The notes under the pieces are model-generated. The model had not been told where the DNA came from and searched no databases. It saw only the letters and a list, made by a program, of their open reading frames with translations. This document shows, one piece after another, positions 51,517 to 60,301 of a stretch of DNA of 64,000 bases. Source of the DNA: an uncultured Pelagibacteraceae bacterium. Its GTDB lineage: Bacteria > Pseudomonadota > Alphaproteobacteria > Pelagibacterales > Pelagibacteraceae. Position 1 is the stretch's first letter; each line of letters begins with the position of its first letter. Position numbers and translations under genes: made by a program. Location of the stretch: assembly GCA_902622245.1 (NCBI GenBank), contig CACNPC010000001.1, positions 62,001-126,000 on the forward strand, in the 5' to 3' direction.

Positions 51517-54185
51517 TAAATCATGTTCCTAAGTACATATTGTAAAATTCCACCATTTTTGTAATACTCTAATTCGTTCTTGGTATCTATTCTACTTAAC
51601 ATTTTAATTCTCTTGATATCTCCAGAGACATATTTGATTTCAACATCAACTTCATCTCTAGGATCTATACCTTTTTCTAAGTCAATAATAGAAAATAGTT
51701 CTGAGCCATCTAATTTTAGATTAGTTCTATTTATTCCATCTTTAAACTGTAATGGTAGTATACCCATTCCTATAAGATTTGATCTATGAATTCTCTCAAA
51801 ACTTTCTGCAAAAACAGCTTTTACACCTAAAAGTTTAGTTCCTTTGGCCGCCCAATCTCTTGAAGAACCAGTTCCATACTCCTTACCACCAATTACAACT
51901 AAATCTGTACCTCTTTTTTTATATTCAACAACCGCATCATAAACTGGCATTACTTTTTCCTCAGGGTACAACTTTGTAAAACCACCTTCAGTACCAGGAG
52001 CCATTTCATTTCTAATTCTTATATTAGCAAAAGTCCCTCTCATCATAACCTCATGATTGCCTCTTCTTGCTCCATAGGAATTATAGTCTTTAGGAAGAAT
52101 TTGATGTTTCATAAAATATTCTCCAGTCGGACTATCTTTTTGAATTGATCCAGCAGGTGAAATATGATCAGTGGTAATACTATCACCTAATATTAATAGT
52201 GGTCTTGCATCCTTAATTTCTTTAAATCCTTCTGGTTTATCAGGAAGATTGTCGAAAAATGGAGGTTTTTTTACATATGTTGAATTATCTTCCCAATTAT
52301 AAATATTGGTTTCATCTGTTTTAATTTTTTGCCATTGTTCTGGTCCTTGGGAAACATTTGAGTATCTTTTTATAAACATTTCTGCATTTAACGAATTTCT
52401 CAATGTTTCTTCTATTTCTTTGTTAGATGGCCATATATCTTTTAAAAAAACATCTTTACCATCTTTATCTTTACCTAACGGATCCTTATACAAATCAAAT
52501 CTCATAGTTCCTGCTATTGCATAAGCAACAACTAATGGCGGAGATGCTAAATAGTTTGCTTTTATTAGAGGTGAAATTCTTCCTTCAAAGTTTCTGTTTC
52601 CAGATAAAACTGAAACAGCATAAATATTATTATTTTTTATGGAGTCTGATATGTTATCAGCTAATGGACCTGAATTACCAATACAAGTAGTGCATCCATA
52701 ACCAACTAAATTAAATCCTAACTTATCTAAATAAATATTCAGCCCAGCTTTTTCTAAATAATCTGTAACTACTTGAGATCCAGGTGCTAAAGATGTTTTC
52801 ACCCAGGGCTTAGTCATTAAACCTTTTTCAATTGCATTTTTTGCAAGTAAACCTGCTCCAATTAGTACACTTGGATTAGAGGTATTAGTGCAAGAAGTGA
52901 TTGCAGCAATTAAAACATCACCATCAGTTATTTTAAATTCTTCTTTTTCAACATTATAAATATTTGGTTCTTCTTTTTTAGTAACTTCTGAAAACACTTT
53001 TTTAAAATTTGATGATGCATTAGTTAGCAAAACTTTATCTTGGGGACGTTTTGGTCCTGAAATAGTCGGCACTATAGTTGACATATCTAAAGATATAGTG
53101 TCTGTAAATTCTACATCTAAACTTGCCCAAAGTCCTTGTTCTTGAGCATAATGTTTCACAATTTCAACATTTTGATCATCTCTTCCTGAGAATTTTAAAT
53201 ATTTTAAAGTCTCATCATCTATTGGGAAAAAACCACAAGTTGCACCATACTCAGGTGCCATATTTGCTATGGTAGCCCTATCTGCCAAAGTCAGATTTTT
53301 TAGTCCTTCACCATAGAATTCGACAAACTTTCCCACAACTCCTTTGTCTCTTAACATTTTAACTACTGTTAAAACAAGATCAGTTGCTGTTGTACCTTCT
53401 GGCATTTTTGATTTCATTTCAAACCCAATAACTTCAGGTATTAACATCGAAATAGGTTGACCTAACATTCCAGCTTCTGCTTCAATTCCTCCTACGCCCC
53501 ACCCCAAAACCGATAAGCCGTTTACCATAGTTGTATGACTGTCTGTTCCAACTAAAGTATCTGGAAATATATATTCTTCACCTTTATATTTTTCATTCCA
53601 AACAACTTTCGAAAGGTATTCCAGGTTGACTTGATGACATATTCCAGTTCCCGGTGGAACTATTCTAAAATTATTGAATGCTTGTTGCCCCCATTTAAGA
53701 AAAGAATATCTTTCAGCATTCCGATTAAATTCAATATCAACATTTTCTTTTAATGAATTTTTATTTGCAAATTTATCTACTTGTACAGAGTGATCAATTA
53801 CCAAATCAACCGATGATAATGGATTGATAGTGCTTGGATCTTTATTTTTTTCTTTTACAGCCTCTCTCATTGCAGCTAAATCTGCAACCGCAGGAATTCC
53901 AGTATAATCTTGAAGTAAAACTCTCGCAGGCCTATATGCAATTTCTGTATTAGAACTCTTAGATTTTAACCAATCTTTAATAGCTTCGATTTGATTTTTA
54001 TTAACCGTTATATCGTCTTCAAATCTTAACAAATTCTCAAGTAAGACCTTCAATGATTTTGGAAGCTTTGATATACCTGATAAACCATTTTTCTCAGCCT
54101 CTTTCAGTGAGTAAAAATTATAACTTTTGCCGTTAACTGAAATTTTAGTTAACGAATTGAACGAGTTTTTGTCTCCTGGTTTCAT
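51516..54185 (-). CDS. acnA: Aconitate hydratase AcnA
   Basis: 889 residues when started at ATG 54185 (MKPGDKNSFNSLTK). An upstream ATG at 54248 in frame adds 21 residues unlike AcnA and would overlap the LysE-type gene by 61 bases, so it is rejected. [4Fe-4S] cysteines are in AITSCTNTSNPS and GYGCTTCIGNSGPL. DTLVGTDSHTTMVNGLSVLGWGVGG and GKEYGTGSSRDWAAKG are further signatures. The enzyme converts citrate to isocitrate in the TCA cycle. Two bases separate it from the LysE-type gene. Confidence 0.97.
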   Translation of the reverse strand: MKPGDKNSFNSLTKISVNGKSYNFYSLKEAEKNGLSGISKLPKSLKVLLENLLRFEDDITVNKNQIEAIKDWLKSKSSNTEIAYRPARVLLQDYTGIPAVADLAAMREAVKEKNKDPSTINPLSSVDLVIDHSVQVDKFANKNSLKENVDIEFNRNAERYSFLKWGQQAFNNFRIVPPGTGICHQVNLEYLSKVVWNEKYKGEEYIFPDTLVGTDSHTTMVNGLSVLGWGVGGIEAEAGMLGQPISMLIPEVIGFEMKSKMPEGTTATDLVLTVVKMLRDKGVVGKFVEFYGEGLKNLTLADRATIANMAPEYGATCGFFPIDDETLKYLKFSGRDDQNVEIVKHYAQEQGLWASLDVEFTDTISLDMSTIVPTISGPKRPQDKVLLTNASSNFKKVFSEVTKKEEPNIYNVEKEEFKITDGDVLIAAITSCTNTSNPSVLIGAGLLAKNAIEKGLMTKPWVKTSLAPGSQVVTDYLEKAGLNIYLDKLGFNLVGYGCTTCIGNSGPLADNISDSIKNNNIYAVSVLSGNRNFEGRISPLIKANYLASPPLVVAYAIAGTMRFDLYKDPLGKDKDGKDVFLKDIWPSNKEIEETLRNSLNAEMFIKRYSNVSQGPEQWQKIKTDETNIYNWEDNSTYVKKPPFFDNLPDKPEGFKEIKDARPLLILGDSITTDHISPAGSIQKDSPTGEYFMKHQILPKDYNSYGARRGNHEVMMRGTFANIRIRNEMAPGTEGGFTKLYPEEKVMPVYDAVVEYKKRGTDLVVIGGKEYGTGSSRDWAAKGTKLLGVKAVFAESFERIHRSNLIGMGILPLQFKDGINRTNLKLDGSELFSIIDLEKGIDPRDEVDVEIKYVSGDIKRIKMLSRIDTKNELEYYKNGGILQYVLRNMI

Positions 54186-54187
54186 AT

Positions 54188-54778
54188 TTAATAATAAAAT
54201 GTAGCTATGCAGCTTAATAAAAGCGCTGACATAACATAATTGAACCATTTAATAAATTTCTCATTTGTCGCGAATTTTCTCATAAATTTACCAATTAAAG
54301 TCCAAAATAAGATACTAAATATAGCAAAGAAAAAGGCAGAAGTTAGTAGCCAGAAAGAATAACTAAAAAAGTTATCTCCAGATTCGATATAAGTTGATAC
54401 TGCAATAATAGCAACGATTACTCCTTTAGGATTTAAGAATTGAAAAAGAAATGTTTCTATAAATTTAACAGGTTCTAGTTTTTCTTTTTGATTTGATGAT
54501 TTAGAAAATGAAATTCTGTAAGCCAAATAAACTAAAAATGCAGACCCTGTAAAAACTAAAATCTTTTGAATAATTGGATATAATTTAAAAACATTAATTA
54601 GTCCAAAATTGACTAAAGATAGCATTGAAGTAAAACCAAATATAACACCTAACATTAGAGGTATCGTTTTTTTTACTCCATGATTAAAACCTGAATGAGA
54701 TGCCACAATGTTATTTGGGCCAGGTGAGCAACTGGTAACAAAAAAAAATAAACTTAATGATAGTAGCTCTGGATGCAT
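54188..54778 (-). CDS. LysE/RhtB family amino acid exporter
   Basis: 196 residues with six hydrophobic helices. FFFVTSCSPGPNNIVASHSG (about 12-31) is the conserved P-G-P-N loop of the LysE/RhtB group, followed by LMLGVIFGFTS. Other family parts are FLFQFLNPKGVIVAI and a C-terminal helix. These proteins export amino acids or related compounds. Cargo cannot be told. It lies directly after the CsaA gene with no gap and two bases before acnA. Confidence 0.88.
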   Translation of the reverse strand: MHPELLSLSLFFFVTSCSPGPNNIVASHSGFNHGVKKTIPLMLGVIFGFTSMLSLVNFGLINVFKLYPIIQKILVFTGSAFLVYLAYRISFSKSSNQKEKLEPVKFIETFLFQFLNPKGVIVAIIAVSTYIESGDNFFSYSFWLLTSAFFFAIFSILFWTLIGKFMRKFATNEKFIKWFNYVMSALLLSCIATFYY

Positions 54779-55120
54779 TTAAGCAATTGGTAATCCATTC
54801 TCTGCTTCTTGAGATGGATGAACTAAAGTTACTCTACCTTCTGCATCTATAGATCCAAGAATTAATACTTGTGAAACAACACCAGCAATATTTTTTTCTG
54901 CAAAATTACAAACACCAATTACTTGTTTTCCTTTAAGATTCTCTTCATTATAATAATGAGTAATTTGAGCTGAGGATTGTTTTATCCCTATCTTTTCTCC
55001 AAAATCAACTTCTACAACTAATGAAGGTTTTCTTGCTTTTTCATTTTTTCTTACAGAAATAATTGTTCCCAATCTAATATCGACTTTATCAAAGTCTTCA
55101 TACGTAATTTGTTCTTTCAT
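54779..55120 (-). CDS. csaA: CsaA-like tRNA-binding domain protein
   Basis: 113 residues, one OB-fold tRNA-binding domain. DKVDIRLGTIISVRKNEKAR (about 10-29), KPSLVVEVDFGEKIGIKQSSAQI, GKQVIGVCNFAEKNIAGVVSQVLILG and the C-terminal PSQEAENGLPIA match CsaA and the C-terminal domain of MetRS/Arc1p. CsaA was described as a protein-export chaperone in Bacillus; its role elsewhere is less clear. Divergent from the deacylase gene across 25 bases. Confidence 0.92.
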   Translation of the reverse strand: MKEQITYEDFDKVDIRLGTIISVRKNEKARKPSLVVEVDFGEKIGIKQSSAQITHYYNEENLKGKQVIGVCNFAEKNIAGVVSQVLILGSIDAEGRVTLVHPSQEAENGLPIA

Positions 55121-55145
55121 AAATTTAATATATAATGATTTGTAA

Positions 55146-56333
55146 ATGAGTACAGAAAATAATCCTGATAAAATTTATAAAGATTCAATAAGAATATTGA
55201 CAGATTTGATTGCTTTCAAAACTATTTCTGGAAACGATAATAATAGTCTCATTAATTATTGTGATGATATTTTAAAAAATTTAGGAGCTACTTCATTTAG
55301 AATTTTTGATGGTGATAAAAAAAGAGTTAATCTTTTTGCTTCTTTAAAATCTAAAAACGGAAATGGTAAAAAACCTATTATTCTTTCAGGTCATACAGAT
55401 GTAGTCCCTGTTTCAAAAGGCTGGTCTACTGATCCATTTGTTGCAACTATAAAAAATGAGAAATTATTTGGGAGAGGTTCTTGTGATATGAAAGGTTTTA
55501 TTGCATGTGCTCTAGCATATGCTCCTGTATTTAAAGAAAATAATTTAGATAGAGACATTCACTTTTCATTTACATTCGATGAAGAAACCGCATGCATCGG
55601 CGCACCATTATTAATAAAAGAATTAAAAAAAAGAGATATTAAAGATGGAATTTGTATTATTGGTGAACCAACCAATATGAAAATCATTGATGCTCACAAA
55701 GGTATGAATGAATATACAGTTCACTTTGGAGGTTTAGCGGGTCATAGTTCTAAACCATGCCAAGGTGTTAATGCAGTTGAATATGCATCGAGGTATGTAA
55801 ACAAATTACTAGAAATTAGATCAAAACTAAAAGATAGAGCTCCTAAAGATTGTATATTTAATCCACCATATTCTACATTATCAATTGGTGGAGTTTCGGG
55901 TGGTATAGCTCATAATGTTATTGCTGATAAATGTAAAGTTGAATGGGAAACTAGACCTGTAGTCAGAGAAGATGGAGATTTTGTAAATCAAATAATAGAC
56001 GATTATGTTGATAAAGAATTATTGCCAGAAATGAAAAAAGTTTTTTCAGATGCTTATATTAAAAAAGAAATTATAGGTGAAGTAGTTGGATTTAATAGAT
56101 TGAACGATTCCGAGGCTTGTGAATTTGTTTCTAGTATAACTGGTGACAATTCAAGAGAAGCTGTTTCGTTTGGAACAGAAGCTGGACTCTTTCAAGAAGT
56201 TGGTATTAGCACTGTAGTTTGTGGACCAGGTTCGATTGAACAGGCTCATAAAATTGATGAATATATAGAACTTAGTGAATTAAAGAAATGTCTAGACTTT
56301 TTAGAAGGTGTAAAAGATAAATCTATAAATTAA
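55146..56333 (+). CDS. argE: M20 family deacylase, acetylornithine deacetylase ArgE type
   Basis: 395 residues. Metal and catalytic motifs in order: SGHTDVVPV (His, Asp), GRGSCDMKGFIA (bridging Asp), DEETACIGA (Glu pair), IGEPTNMKIIDAHKG and the last His in GPGSIEQAHKIDEYI. The dimerisation domain is present (GLAGHSSKPCQGVNAVEYAS). By overall pattern it is closest to ArgE, which removes acetate from N-acetylornithine; family members act on other N-acyl amino acids. The stop overlaps the convergent aldehyde dehydrogenase gene by four bases. Confidence 0.85.
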   Translation: MSTENNPDKIYKDSIRILTDLIAFKTISGNDNNSLINYCDDILKNLGATSFRIFDGDKKRVNLFASLKSKNGNGKKPIILSGHTDVVPVSKGWSTDPFVATIKNEKLFGRGSCDMKGFIACALAYAPVFKENNLDRDIHFSFTFDEETACIGAPLLIKELKKRDIKDGICIIGEPTNMKIIDAHKGMNEYTVHFGGLAGHSSKPCQGVNAVEYASRYVNKLLEIRSKLKDRAPKDCIFNPPYSTLSIGGVSGGIAHNVIADKCKVEWETRPVVREDGDFVNQIIDDYVDKELLPEMKKVFSDAYIKKEIIGEVVGFNRLNDSEACEFVSSITGDNSREAVSFGTEAGLFQEVGISTVVCGPGSIEQAHKIDEYIELSELKKCLDFLEGVKDKSIN

Positions 56334-57763
56334 TTCCAACCACCTACAGATTTAACTTCTAGAAATTCAAGCAATCCTTCTTTGCCTGCTTCCCTTCCAA
56401 TTCCAGAATGTTTAAAACCTCCAAAAGGTGCATCAACTGCAATACCAACACCATTTACATCAACCATTCCAGATCTAAGTTTTCTGGCAACTCTTTGTAC
56501 TTTTTCCTTATCTTGAGTTTGAATATAGTTTGTTAATCCATAATCAGTATCATTTGCGATTTTAATTGCCTCTTCTTCAGTTTCAAATGGAATAACAGAT
56601 AAAACAGGACCAAATATTTCTGTTCTTGCAATTTCCATTTCATTTTTTACATCTGCAAAAACTGTCGGTTTTACATAATAACCATCATTTAATCCGTTTG
56701 GTTTTCCAATTCCACCTGCAACTAATTTTGCTCCTTCATCTATTCCTTTTTGAATTAAGCCTTGAATTTTATTGAATTGAGTTTCAGAAATTACAGGACC
56801 AATATGCTCTCCATTTTTATTTGGATCATCTACTTTAAATTCATTTGCGTATTTTCTCAGTCTTTCTATCGCTTCATTATATATTGATTTTTCAACAAGC
56901 ATTCTTGTAGGAGCATTACATGATTGTCCTGAATTTCTAAAACATCTAAATGCACCTCTTTCAATTGCTTCAGCATCAGCATCTTCAAATATAATATTTG
57001 CACCTTTTCCTCCTAGTTCCAAACTTACTCTTTTGAAGTCCTTTGCGGCATTTTGAGAAATTAAAGCCCCTGCTCTTGTAGAGCCAGTGAATGAAATCAT
57101 ATTAACATCTGGATGACTTGTTAATGCATCTCCAGTTATTGCCCCATTTCCATTTACTAAATTAAAAACACCTTTTGGAAATTTTGCTTCATCTATTAAC
57201 TCAGCTATAATCATTGCCGATAAGGGTGCCAGTTCTGAAGGTTTTAAAATCATAGTACAACCAGAGGCCAATGCAGGAATGACTTTTAAAGTAACTTGAT
57301 TTATTGGCCAGTTCCACGGTGTTATCAATGCACACACACCTTTAGGCTCGTATATTATTCTTTGATTTTTTGCATGATCTCCCAAAGGTTTTTCGAATTC
57401 AAATTCTTTTAGATAACGAATAAATGATTTTGTATGACTTGCGCCGGTTCCTGTTTGTAGTTTTGAAGCAAAGTCCTTTGGTGCTCCCATCTCTTGAATA
57501 ATTGCATCTGTAATATCATTCCATCTTTTTTTATATAATGAATAAAATACTTCTAATAATGACAATCTTTCTTCTTTAGAGCTAAATCCCCAAGTTTTAA
57601 ATGCCTCTTTAGCTGCTAAAACTGCATCATTAATGTCTTCATTGCTGCCTAAAGAAATTACTGCACAATTTTTTTCTGTTGCTGGATTTATGACCTCAAT
57701 ATCTTTTGGGTTTTTTGGAGGAACCCATGAACCGTTAATATAAAAATTTCTCTTTTCAATCAT
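56330..57763 (-). CDS. NAD(P)-dependent aldehyde dehydrogenase
   Basis: 477 residues. Asn151 in PWNWP, Glu249 in LELGGKG and the nucleophile Cys282 in SGQSCNAP are in place, with cofactor loop FTGSTRAG and the C-terminal PFGGFKHSGIGREAGKEG. It oxidises an aldehyde to an acid. It is not a betaine aldehyde dehydrogenase that I can positively recognise. Coupling with the agmatinase-type gene upstream (20-base gap, SD AAAGGA) suggests a polyamine or guanidino compound route, for example 4-guanidinobutanal or 4-aminobutanal oxidation; this is inference. Confidence 0.88.
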   Translation of the reverse strand: MIEKRNFYINGSWVPPKNPKDIEVINPATEKNCAVISLGSNEDINDAVLAAKEAFKTWGFSSKEERLSLLEVFYSLYKKRWNDITDAIIQEMGAPKDFASKLQTGTGASHTKSFIRYLKEFEFEKPLGDHAKNQRIIYEPKGVCALITPWNWPINQVTLKVIPALASGCTMILKPSELAPLSAMIIAELIDEAKFPKGVFNLVNGNGAITGDALTSHPDVNMISFTGSTRAGALISQNAAKDFKRVSLELGGKGANIIFEDADAEAIERGAFRCFRNSGQSCNAPTRMLVEKSIYNEAIERLRKYANEFKVDDPNKNGEHIGPVISETQFNKIQGLIQKGIDEGAKLVAGGIGKPNGLNDGYYVKPTVFADVKNEMEIARTEIFGPVLSVIPFETEEEAIKIANDTDYGLTNYIQTQDKEKVQRVARKLRSGMVDVNGVGIAVDAPFGGFKHSGIGREAGKEGLLEFLEVKSVGGWN

Positions 57764-57783
57764 GCGCGCAAATTATCCTTTCT

Positions 57784-58737
57784 TCATGATTTTGCAAATA
57801 AATTTGTTAATTCATAAACAATTGTTGCTGCAGCAAGAGAGGTGACTTCTGCGTGATCATAAGCAGGCGCAACTTCTACTACATCTGCAGAAATCAAATT
57901 TAAACCTGATAAACCCCTAAGAACATTTACCATTTCTCTTGTGGTCATTCCTGCAATTTCAGGTGTTCCTGTTCCTGGCGCAAATGCTGGATCTAATACA
58001 TCAATATCAATGGACAGATATAATGCATTATCACCTACTCTATTTTTTATTCTTTCAATAATTTTATCAATTCCTTCTGTTTGAAATTCATCACAATGAA
58101 TAATTTTAAATCCAAAGCTTTCATCATTTTTTATATCATCTCTGCTATAAAGTGGACCTCTTATACCTACATGCATAGAGGCGTCATCTAAAAATAAATT
58201 TTCCTCACGAGCTCTTCTAAATGGAGTACCGTGGGTATATGGTGCTCCAAAGTAGGTATCCCAGGTATCTAAATGGGCATCAAAATGAACAAGTGATACA
58301 GGTCCATTATTCTTTTTATTGGCTGCCCTAAGTAAAGGCACAGCAATTGTGTGATCTCCCCCAAGGCTTATTATTCCTTCAACTTTATTTAATAAATCGG
58401 TTGCCCCTACTTCAATTTGTTTGATGGCTTCATCAATGTTAAATGGATTACAAGTGATATCACCTGCATCTGCAACTTGTTGTACTTTGAATGGTTCTAC
58501 ATCATAATTTGGATGATAATTAGTCCTTAAATGTCTAGATGCTTGTCTAATACTTTGTGGGCCAAATCTTGCACCTGGTCTATAACTTGTTCCTGAATCA
58601 AATGGAACTCCGACAATTGCAACATCACAATTTTCTACATCTCTTAGCTCAGGTAATCTTGCAAATGTAGAAGGGCCCGCATATCTTGGCACTTCTGTGC
58701 CACTAACAGGCTGAATAGGTTTTTTAGTCTTTGTCAT
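57784..58737 (-). CDS. speB: Agmatinase/ureohydrolase family protein
   Basis: 317 residues. Manganese ligands are in SLGGDHTIAVPL (His), HFDAHLDTWD (Asp, His, Asp) and SIDIDVLDPAFAPGTGTPE (two Asp). The ureohydrolase family removes urea from arginine, agmatine, guanidinobutyrate or related guanidines. The PGARFGPQSIRQASRHLR segment suits agmatinase-like members, of which some have been found to prefer other guanidino compounds. The 44-residue membrane microprotein overlaps its start by four bases (ATGA), and an aldehyde dehydrogenase gene follows. Confidence 0.9.
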   Translation of the reverse strand: MTKTKKPIQPVSGTEVPRYAGPSTFARLPELRDVENCDVAIVGVPFDSGTSYRPGARFGPQSIRQASRHLRTNYHPNYDVEPFKVQQVADAGDITCNPFNIDEAIKQIEVGATDLLNKVEGIISLGGDHTIAVPLLRAANKKNNGPVSLVHFDAHLDTWDTYFGAPYTHGTPFRRAREENLFLDDASMHVGIRGPLYSRDDIKNDESFGFKIIHCDEFQTEGIDKIIERIKNRVGDNALYLSIDIDVLDPAFAPGTGTPEIAGMTTREMVNVLRGLSGLNLISADVVEVAPAYDHAEVTSLAAATIVYELTNLFAKS

Positions 58738-58868
58738 TTTAGTAATAAGAATATTATTAGAATGATCCAGAAAAAGGGATAATAAAAATATATGTATTTT
58801 TTTGCAAACATTTTAGGCACTGACTCGTGATCTCTATTAATATTTTTTTTTCTTTTTCTTTTTTTCAT
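58734..58868 (-). CDS. 44-residue membrane microprotein upstream of speB
   Basis: The ORF begins at ATG 58868-58866 and ends with TGA 58736-58734, which overlaps the speB ATG by four bases (ATGA). It encodes a very basic start (MKKRKRKKNINRDHESVPKM) and one hydrophobic helix at about residues 25-43 (YIYFYYPFFWIILIIFLLL). The ATGA junction is the usual sign of translational coupling. The basic-in, one-helix shape suggests a membrane microprotein. I know no family. It fills most of what would otherwise be the longest empty spacer in the window. Confidence 0.55.
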   Translation of the reverse strand: MKKRKRKKNINRDHESVPKMFAKKYIYFYYPFFWIILIIFLLLK

Positions 58869-58921
58869 TAAATAAATCCTATCACATTCATATTATATCT
58901 AATATCATCAAAATAATTAAA

Positions 58922-59653
58922 ATGAGATATATTATATTAATATTTGTATTTTTTTTTAACTTTTCTCATGTAAATGCAGATGCAATATATAATTTAATTA
59001 AAATCCCAAATTTAGAAGTTCATAAAGTTGATGATGTTAATGGTATCAAATATTTGGCATCAAAAAGAGGTTTTGTTATAGGTGATACAAATAATATTAA
59101 ATGTAACGGCATAAATAATAGTGATTTGGATCGTGAATTTAATACAGTTCAAAATAATCTGAAAGATTATAACTCAGATTTCTTAAGGAAAATAAATTTG
59201 AAATTTGTAGTTCTTTGCAAAAACTTAGAAATTTCAGGCATTAACACAGGAGGTATACCAGATAATAAATTCAGGACTTTAATCTTAGACTTAACATTTA
59301 ACCAAAACTATTTCGAAAGAATGATCCATCATGAAATATTTCATATGATTGACAACAGTTTTCCAGAGCTTTTTGAAAAAAATAAGTGGAGCGAACTTAA
59401 TAATAAAGATTTTTCATACGCAGAATGTTCTACATGCACTGATTTATTAGGTTTAGATTTAGAAATTACGAAAGGTTTTTTAACAGAATATTCAATGAGC
59501 ACAGCTGAAGAAGATATGGCTGAAATTTATTCGTTATTAAAAACAAACTTTAAAGAAATAGATTTATTAATTAAAAAAGATAATATTTTAACTAAGAAGA
59601 AAAATTTTTTAATTAATGGTCTTAAAGAAATAGATGAAAAGTTTATTTTTTGA
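58922..59653 (+). CDS. Secreted putative zinc metallopeptidase (HExxH)
   Basis: 243 residues with a signal peptide (MRYIILIFVFFFNFSHVNA, cleavage about residue 19). The zinc-binding motif HEIFH at 137-141 lies in MIHHEIFHMID, and a downstream acidic helix (AEEDMAEIYS, Glu197 and Glu201) offers the third ligand, as in gluzincin-type putative peptidases. Four cysteines (61, 99, and 169/172 in ECSTC) may form disulfides. No named family is clear to me. It is followed with no gap by a membrane-bound cyclophilin, so both may act in the periplasm on protein maturation. Confidence 0.75.
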   Translation: MRYIILIFVFFFNFSHVNADAIYNLIKIPNLEVHKVDDVNGIKYLASKRGFVIGDTNNIKCNGINNSDLDREFNTVQNNLKDYNSDFLRKINLKFVVLCKNLEISGINTGGIPDNKFRTLILDLTFNQNYFERMIHHEIFHMIDNSFPELFEKNKWSELNNKDFSYAECSTCTDLLGLDLEITKGFLTEYSMSTAEEDMAEIYSLLKTNFKEIDLLIKKDNILTKKKNFLINGLKEIDEKFIF

Positions 59654-60301
59654 ATGATAAAAAAAATTAAAGCATCACTATCTGAAAAAATATTATTTAT
59701 TTTTCTAATTCTGCTGATTATTTTAACTCTAGGTTCATTTTATATATTAAATAATAAATGTCTTTTTGTAAAAAAAATCGATTTAAATAACATCGATTTT
59801 AAAGATAAGAAGAATATTGCAATTATGGAAGTTGAATGCGGTAACGTTCTAATAGAATTAGATCCTAAAATTGCACCTAAAGCTGTAAATCGATTTAAGA
59901 AGTTAATAAATAGAGGTTCGTATAATGGTTCAGCTTTTTATCGAGTAATAGAAAATACTTTAATACAAGCTGGAGATATTGAATATGGGAATGTATCTAA
60001 TCTAAATTATTCTAAAGTAGGAACTGGTGAGTCTGGTTTAGGAACAATTAAATCTGAGGTCAGTGGTAATTTTTTATTTAATGCTGGCTCTGTGGCTTTT
60101 GCCAGAAAAGATCAATTCGACACAGAAGATAGTGAATTTTTTATTACTTTAATAGATATACCAATATATCAAGGTGAATATACTCCAATTGGAAGAGTAA
60201 TTGCTGGAATAGACTCTTTAAAAAAAATTAAAGTGGGAAATAAATCAACTTATGTATTAAAACCTGATTATATTAAAAATCTAAAGTTATTAGTTAACTA
60301 G
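59654..60301 (+). CDS. Membrane-anchored cyclophilin-type peptidyl-prolyl isomerase
   Basis: 215 residues: a helix at about 12-30 (ILFIFLILLIILTLGSFYIL) anchors the protein, then a linker and a cyclophilin domain from about 53. Family parts: LIELDPKIAPKAVNRFKKLI, GSAFYRVIENTLIQAGDIE, GSVAFARKDQFDTEDSEFFIT and YTPIGRVIAGIDSLKKIKVG. Core residues of the active site (Arg in FYRVI, the FFIT strand) are present, while the usual QGG is AGD here. The likely site is the periplasmic face. The gene follows the HExxH protein directly and converges on the FadB/FadJ-type gene with a 12-base overlap. Confidence 0.88.
   Translation: MIKKIKASLSEKILFIFLILLIILTLGSFYILNNKCLFVKKIDLNNIDFKDKKNIAIMEVECGNVLIELDPKIAPKAVNRFKKLINRGSYNGSAFYRVIENTLIQAGDIEYGNVSNLNYSKVGTGESGLGTIKSEVSGNFLFNAGSVAFARKDQFDTEDSEFFITLIDIPIYQGEYTPIGRVIAGIDSLKKIKVGNKSTYVLKPDYIKNLKLLVN

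Noticed and set aside
54186..54248. Longer N-terminus for aconitase (21 extra residues)
   Set aside because: The extension is hydrophobic, unlike AcnA, and would overlap the LysE-type gene by 61 bases. ATG 54185 gives the family start.
58780..58921. Search for an RNA element or riboswitch in the spacer before the HExxH protein gene
   Set aside because: No stable stem beyond A/T pairing is visible. Most of the spacer is used by the 44-residue minus-strand ORF.
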